Source of the DNA: an uncultured Candidatus Melainabacteria bacterium
GTDB taxonomy: Bacteria; Cyanobacteriota; Vampirovibrionia; Gastranaerophilales; Gastranaerophilaceae
Length of the DNA stretch: 64,000 bases
Direction: 5' to 3'
NCBI GenBank assembly: GCA_934754505.1
Contig: CAKVIE010000004.1
Coordinates: 1 to 64,000, forward strand
In this document: positions 61,455 to 64,000 of the stretch, one piece after another
How the letters are laid out: every line of letters starts with the position of its first letter
Position numbering within the stretch: position 1 is the stretch's first letter
Notes under the pieces: model-generated
The model's input: the letters and a program-made list of their open reading frames with translations, nothing else
Told to the model about the DNA's origin: nothing
Database searches by the model: none
Program-made: the position numbers and the translations under genes

Positions 61455-62807
61455 TTGTTGTTTAGGCGGAAATTTAATATTCAGATAGAGTTTTGTTTCT
61501 TCAACAACAACACCCGAAAGTGCAATCAATGCAATTAAGTTCGGAATAGCCATTAAACCGTTTACAATATCTGCCAAAATCCAGATAACATCTAACTTCA
61601 AACAGAAACCGCAGGCGATTAAAATTATGAAAATAATACGATAAGGTGTTATTCCTTTTACTCCGAACAAGTAAACGCAAGCTCTTTCACCGTAATAATT
61701 CCAGCCCAAAATTGTCGTAAATGCAAAAAGTACAAGCGATAATGTGAGGAAAACTCCGCCGATACCGCCCATTGATTGAACAAATGCGGAAGATGTCATT
61801 GCCGCTCCGCTTGCCTCCCCTGACCAAACTCCCGTTAAGACCAAAACCAAACCTGTCATAGAACAGATGATAATGGTGTCGATAAATGTTCCGGTCATTG
61901 AAACAAGACCTTGTTCGGACGGATATTTTGTTTTTGCGGCAGCCGCTGCGATTGGGGCAGAACCAAGACCTGCTTCGTTTGAAAAAATTCCTCTTGCGAC
62001 ACCGCTTTGCATAGCGAGCATAATTGTTGAACCTGCAAAACCGCCTACTGCGGCAGAACCTGTAAATGCATCTTTTATAATCAATTTAATTGCTTCGGGA
62101 ACAGCTGTTATGTTTGCAAAAATTATAAAAACCGAGCAGGCTATATAAAAAATAGCCATAAACGGAATTATTTTTCCCGTAACTTTTGAAATATTTTTTA
62201 ATCCGCCAAAGATAATGCTTCCGACGATTATGGTCAAAATTATATTTGTAATTGCTTTTGGCGTTCCGAAGGTTATGTTTACGCTGTCAATAATTGCATT
62301 TACCTGAGGGAATGTGCCTATTCCGAGGAATGCAACTAACATCGTTGCAACGGCAAAAAAGATTGCTAAAGGTTTGTATTTTTCGCCCATACCTTTTCTG
62401 ATGTAATACATCGGACCGCCCGAGATATGGCGGTTTTTATCGACGGAGCGATATTTTACGGCAAGCACGCCTTCTGCGTATTTTGTTGCCATTCCGAAGA
62501 ATGCGGCAACCCACATCCAAAACAATGCTCCGGGGCCGCCCATTTTGACAGCAGTTGCAACTCCAACGATATTTCCCGTTCCGACAGTTGCTGCAAGAGC
62601 TACACAAAGTGATTTAAAACTCGAAACATCACCTTTGCCTTGATTTTCCGCTTTGAAAATTAATTTTAATGCGAGAGGAAGTCTTGAAACCTGCAAAAAT
62701 CCTAATTTTACGGTCAAAAATATCCCCGTCCCGATTAATAAAATAATCAGCGGTGCACCCCATAAAAAAGAATCTATTTTATTTAATATTGATGTAACTG
62801 CTTCCAT
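61431..62807 (-). CDS. Sodium:alanine/glycine symporter (AGCS family)
   Basis: 458 aa from ATG 62807; an in-frame ATG at 62831 is the alternative, and neither has a strong SD. The AGCS motifs are present: NSFLWG-like start (KIDSFLWGAPLIIL), SSFKSLCVALAATVGTGNIVGVATAV, GGPGALFWMWVAAFFGMATKYAEG, RGIFSNEAGLGSAPIAAAAAKT (signature), and LGWNYYGERACVYLFG. About 11 membrane helices. It imports alanine or glycine with Na+ or H+. Monocistronic. Confidence 0.92.
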   Translation of the reverse strand: MEAVTSILNKIDSFLWGAPLIILLIGTGIFLTVKLGFLQVSRLPLALKLIFKAENQGKGDVSSFKSLCVALAATVGTGNIVGVATAVKMGGPGALFWMWVAAFFGMATKYAEGVLAVKYRSVDKNRHISGGPMYYIRKGMGEKYKPLAIFFAVATMLVAFLGIGTFPQVNAIIDSVNITFGTPKAITNIILTIIVGSIIFGGLKNISKVTGKIIPFMAIFYIACSVFIIFANITAVPEAIKLIIKDAFTGSAAVGGFAGSTIMLAMQSGVARGIFSNEAGLGSAPIAAAAAKTKYPSEQGLVSMTGTFIDTIIICSMTGLVLVLTGVWSGEASGAAMTSSAFVQSMGGIGGVFLTLSLVLFAFTTILGWNYYGERACVYLFGVKGITPYRIIFIILIACGFCLKLDVIWILADIVNGLMAIPNLIALIALSGVVVEETKLYLNIKFPPKQQLEQPVCK

Positions 62808-62881
62808 TGCTGAATATTTTAACACGAACATTTTTTGTCGTGAAAACTTTTTTGAAAATTTTAATTTTGGGAATAAGAAAT

Positions 62882-62912
62882 GTCCGTTTTTGACGTATCC
62901 GTTTTGTATAAT
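62882..62912 (+). promoter_or_regulatory. Promoter-like block, plus-strand small RNA
   Basis: GTCCGTTTTTGACG (62882-62895), 11 bases, TATAAT (62907-62912). Same architecture as 54769 and 63151. Confidence 0.6.
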
Positions 62913-62918
62913 AAAAAT

Positions 62919-63024
62919 GTAGGGTAAATATCCTATAATCCGCAGCGAACGTTGCTGCGAAAAAATAAGCCTTGCTGGCGAATGGTTTCATTTTTGGCGG
63001 AAGATTATACATCTTCCGTTTTTT
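62919..63024 (+). ncRNA. Candidate small RNA, plus strand, about 106 nt
   Basis: Start inferred seven bases after the -10. Hairpins: CGCAGC/GCTGCG (62941-62959), short GCC/GGC near 62969-62979, and terminator CGGAAGAT-TATAC-ATCTTCCG (62998-63018) followed by T6. No open frame of note and no SD. Family unknown. Confidence 0.6.
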
Positions 63025-63036
63025 ATGGCAAATTTC

Positions 63037-63127
63037 AAAAAAAAGGTGATTATTAATATAATCACCTCGATAACAGTTAGTTAATAGAAAGGAGCATCAC
63101 AAAACCTGTGAGGTTTGTGATGGTGAT
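63037..63127 (-). ncRNA. Candidate small RNA, minus strand, about 91 nt
   Basis: The 5' hairpin is formed by 63096-63121 (ATCACAAAACC with GGTTTGTGAT, one bulge). A single-stranded linker contains GCTCCTTTCT (63095-63086), complementary to an AGAAAGGAGC Shine-Dalgarno. The 3' terminator is GGTGATTAT/ATAATCACC (63045-63066) with a U8 tract. This hairpin / C-U-rich seed / terminator order is typical of trans-acting sRNAs that mask ribosome sites; targets are unknown. Confidence 0.62.
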
Positions 63128-63133
63128 TTTTTT

Positions 63134-63164
63134 ATTATAAATGCCCAATACGTCAAAATCGGAC
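63134..63164 (-). promoter_or_regulatory. Promoter-like block, minus-strand small RNA
   Basis: On the minus strand GTCCGATTTTGACG (63164-63151), 11 bases, TATAAT (63139-63134). Confidence 0.6.
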
Positions 63165-63195
63165 ATAGAAAATAAAAATTTTTCACACAAAAAAA

Positions 63196-63213
63196 AGCCC
63201 TCGAATGAGGGCT
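63196..63213 (-). terminator. Terminator of the 63259 gene
   Basis: AGCCCTC / GAGGGCT with loop GAAT; minus-strand transcripts then meet an 8-base U-tract. 46 bases after the stop. Confidence 0.9.
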
Positions 63214-63258
63214 GAAAATATTTTAGAGAGAGAGATAGATAATAAATATTTGTTAAAG

Positions 63259-63702
63259 TTAAGCTTGGAATTTAGGAACTGAATTTTTGATAGCGGATTC
63301 TTCGGTTTTCTTAACTTGTTCAAGCTCGTTTTGAGTAGCGTTGAGTTGAGTTTGTAAACGTTCTCTTTGCAAATCGAGCTGAGTTTGAATAGAGTTCATT
63401 TGGTTGATTTCAGCGGTTAATTTAACAGTGTTAGCGGAAGATTCAGCGAGTGCTTTGTTCATTTCTGCTTCAGCCGCTTTAACTTGAGCATCTGTTATAT
63501 TAGCTTGAGAAATAGTTTTAGCGTATGTATCGTAAGCTTTTTGTTGAGCTTGAGAAGATTGTTGAGCTCTTTGAGATTCTTTAGCGAAGATTGAATCAGT
63601 CAAAGTGTAGCATTTTTCGGAAATATTCATTAAGTTAGCGTTACACTTGTTCAAGCGTGAAGTTAAAGCCAATTTTCTTGATGTGAATAATGCGTAACCC
63701 AT
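63259..63702 (-). CDS. Coiled-coil protein, 147 aa
   Basis: GAGGACGTT precedes ATG 63702. The N-terminus MGYALFTSRKLALTSRLNKC is followed by a helix with two Cys (NKCNANLMNISEKCYTL). Then come long Gln/Ala/Glu-rich coiled-coil heptads (about 40-135) and a short tail SVPKFQA. No signal peptide, membrane helix or enzyme motif. The clean promoter/leader and strong terminator suggest substantial expression as a single gene. Family not recognised; a structural or secretion-related helical protein is possible. Confidence 0.72.
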   Translation of the reverse strand: MGYALFTSRKLALTSRLNKCNANLMNISEKCYTLTDSIFAKESQRAQQSSQAQQKAYDTYAKTISQANITDAQVKAAEAEMNKALAESSANTVKLTAEINQMNSIQTQLDLQRERLQTQLNATQNELEQVKKTEESAIKNSVPKFQA

Positions 63703-63814
63703 AACGTCCTCAATCTCTCTAATTCTAAAGACTTTCGTCTTTATTTTTTTTAATCTCTCATACTTTTATAAAAACATTGGATATGAAATAATTGACTTTT
63801 TGTATATACCAAAC

Positions 63815-63828
63815 TTAACAAAAGTTAA
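63815..63828. promoter_or_regulatory. TTAAC-AAAA-GTTAA inverted repeat upstream of 63259
   Basis: Short perfect inverted repeat 113 bases upstream of ATG 63702, next to TTTGGTATA on the minus strand, which may be a -10 region. The 15-mer ACAAAAGTTAATAAA here also occurs at about 34187, upstream of the large repeat gene. Confidence 0.4.
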
Positions 63829-64000
63829 TAAAACCTAAAAGCCTTTTGAACAGTGAATTTGCAGTAAGATTTTGTTTTGGAGTAAAAAATTGCTGAAAAT
63901 GCATCAAAAATTTATTGATTTTTTGAAGAAATGTGTGTCGATTTTTTAATTCAAATTTTATCCGCAAGAACAACATTAAGAAATGTTAAGAAAGATATAT

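Larger units (their letters stand above)
62832..63258. other. Small-RNA locus between the AGCS symporter and 63259
   Basis: 427 bases without a protein gene. It contains two convergent transcription units inferred from promoter-like blocks, hairpins and terminators (62919-63024 plus; 63037-63127 minus), and the terminator of 63259 at 63196-63213. Confidence 0.65.

Noticed and set aside
63891..63950. 19-codon TTG-started frame with GGAG upstream near the right edge
   Set aside because: Too short, non-ATG start and no sign of conservation visible; not enough to call a gene.

Overview
The window is AT-rich, gene-dense chromosomal DNA from a bacterium with a Gram-negative envelope: it carries a TolC-type outer-membrane channel, an EmrAB-type pump, a type IV prepilin and a TonB-C-like domain. 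The mix is RNase Y with YmdB, a cyanobacterial/plant-type glutamate-cysteine ligase with glutathione synthetase, MurT, anaerobic ribonucleotide reductase, PPDK, ADP-glucose glycogen synthase and rubredoxin. This best fits a fermentative, non-photosynthetic relative of Cyanobacteria (Vampirovibrionia/Melainabacteria, probably Gastranaerophilales). That placement is inference from gene content; no rRNA is present to confirm it. I saw no prophage, IS element or CRISPR array.

Layout. 1-4.4 kb: the 3' end of a Gly/Thr repeat protein, a 55-aa protein, the rlmD-gph operon (minus), an unknown protein and a TSUP permease. 4.5-4.7 kb: a well-bounded but unassigned structured RNA. 4.7-9.1 kb: ruvA-glgA, udp, an SGNH-like protein and tRNA-Leu(UAA). 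9.3-13.3 kb: rny, ymdB, a PHP phosphoesterase and a prepilin, all plus strand. 13.4-19.3 kb: coaD with a DivIVA-like coiled-coil gene, murT without gatD, a 52-aa rubredoxin behind a GAF-GGDEF diguanylate cyclase, and a membrane-anchored unknown. 19.3-25.7 kb: mutS, a GT39-like membrane protein and rimO, then a secreted Lys/Glu-rich protein. 25.8-31.3 kb: a degenerate HerA-like protein ending in a PcrA-type Tudor domain, an MshEN-like protein, asparaginase and several small proteins. 31.4-39.6 kb: PPDK, then two large paralogous proteins, one with about 32 tandem 27-bp repeats. 39.6-48.3 kb (minus): gshB-gshA, nrdD-nrdG, and a three-gene vWA / FHA-membrane / zinc-ribbon-TonB-C cluster. 48.3-54.7 kb: an AMP-forming acyl-CoA ligase and a MarR-EmrA-EmrB operon divergent from tolC. 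54.8-61.5 kb: an AddB/AddA-like helicase-nuclease pair. 61.4-64 kb: an AGCS symporter, two convergent candidate small RNAs and a coiled-coil protein.

Functional themes are nucleotide and RNA turnover (rny, ymdB, PHP, udp, nrdDG), DNA repair (ruvA, mutS, addAB-like), thiol redox (gshAB, rubredoxin), carbon storage and glycolysis (glgA, ppdK), and multidrug efflux with a clear MarR operator between divergent promoters. The least explained parts are the vWA/FHA/zinc-ribbon cluster, the HerA-Tudor protein, the repeat-protein pair, and the small RNAs. The small RNAs share a promoter-like block with addBA: GTCCG(A/T)TTTTGAC followed 11 nt later by a -10 element.
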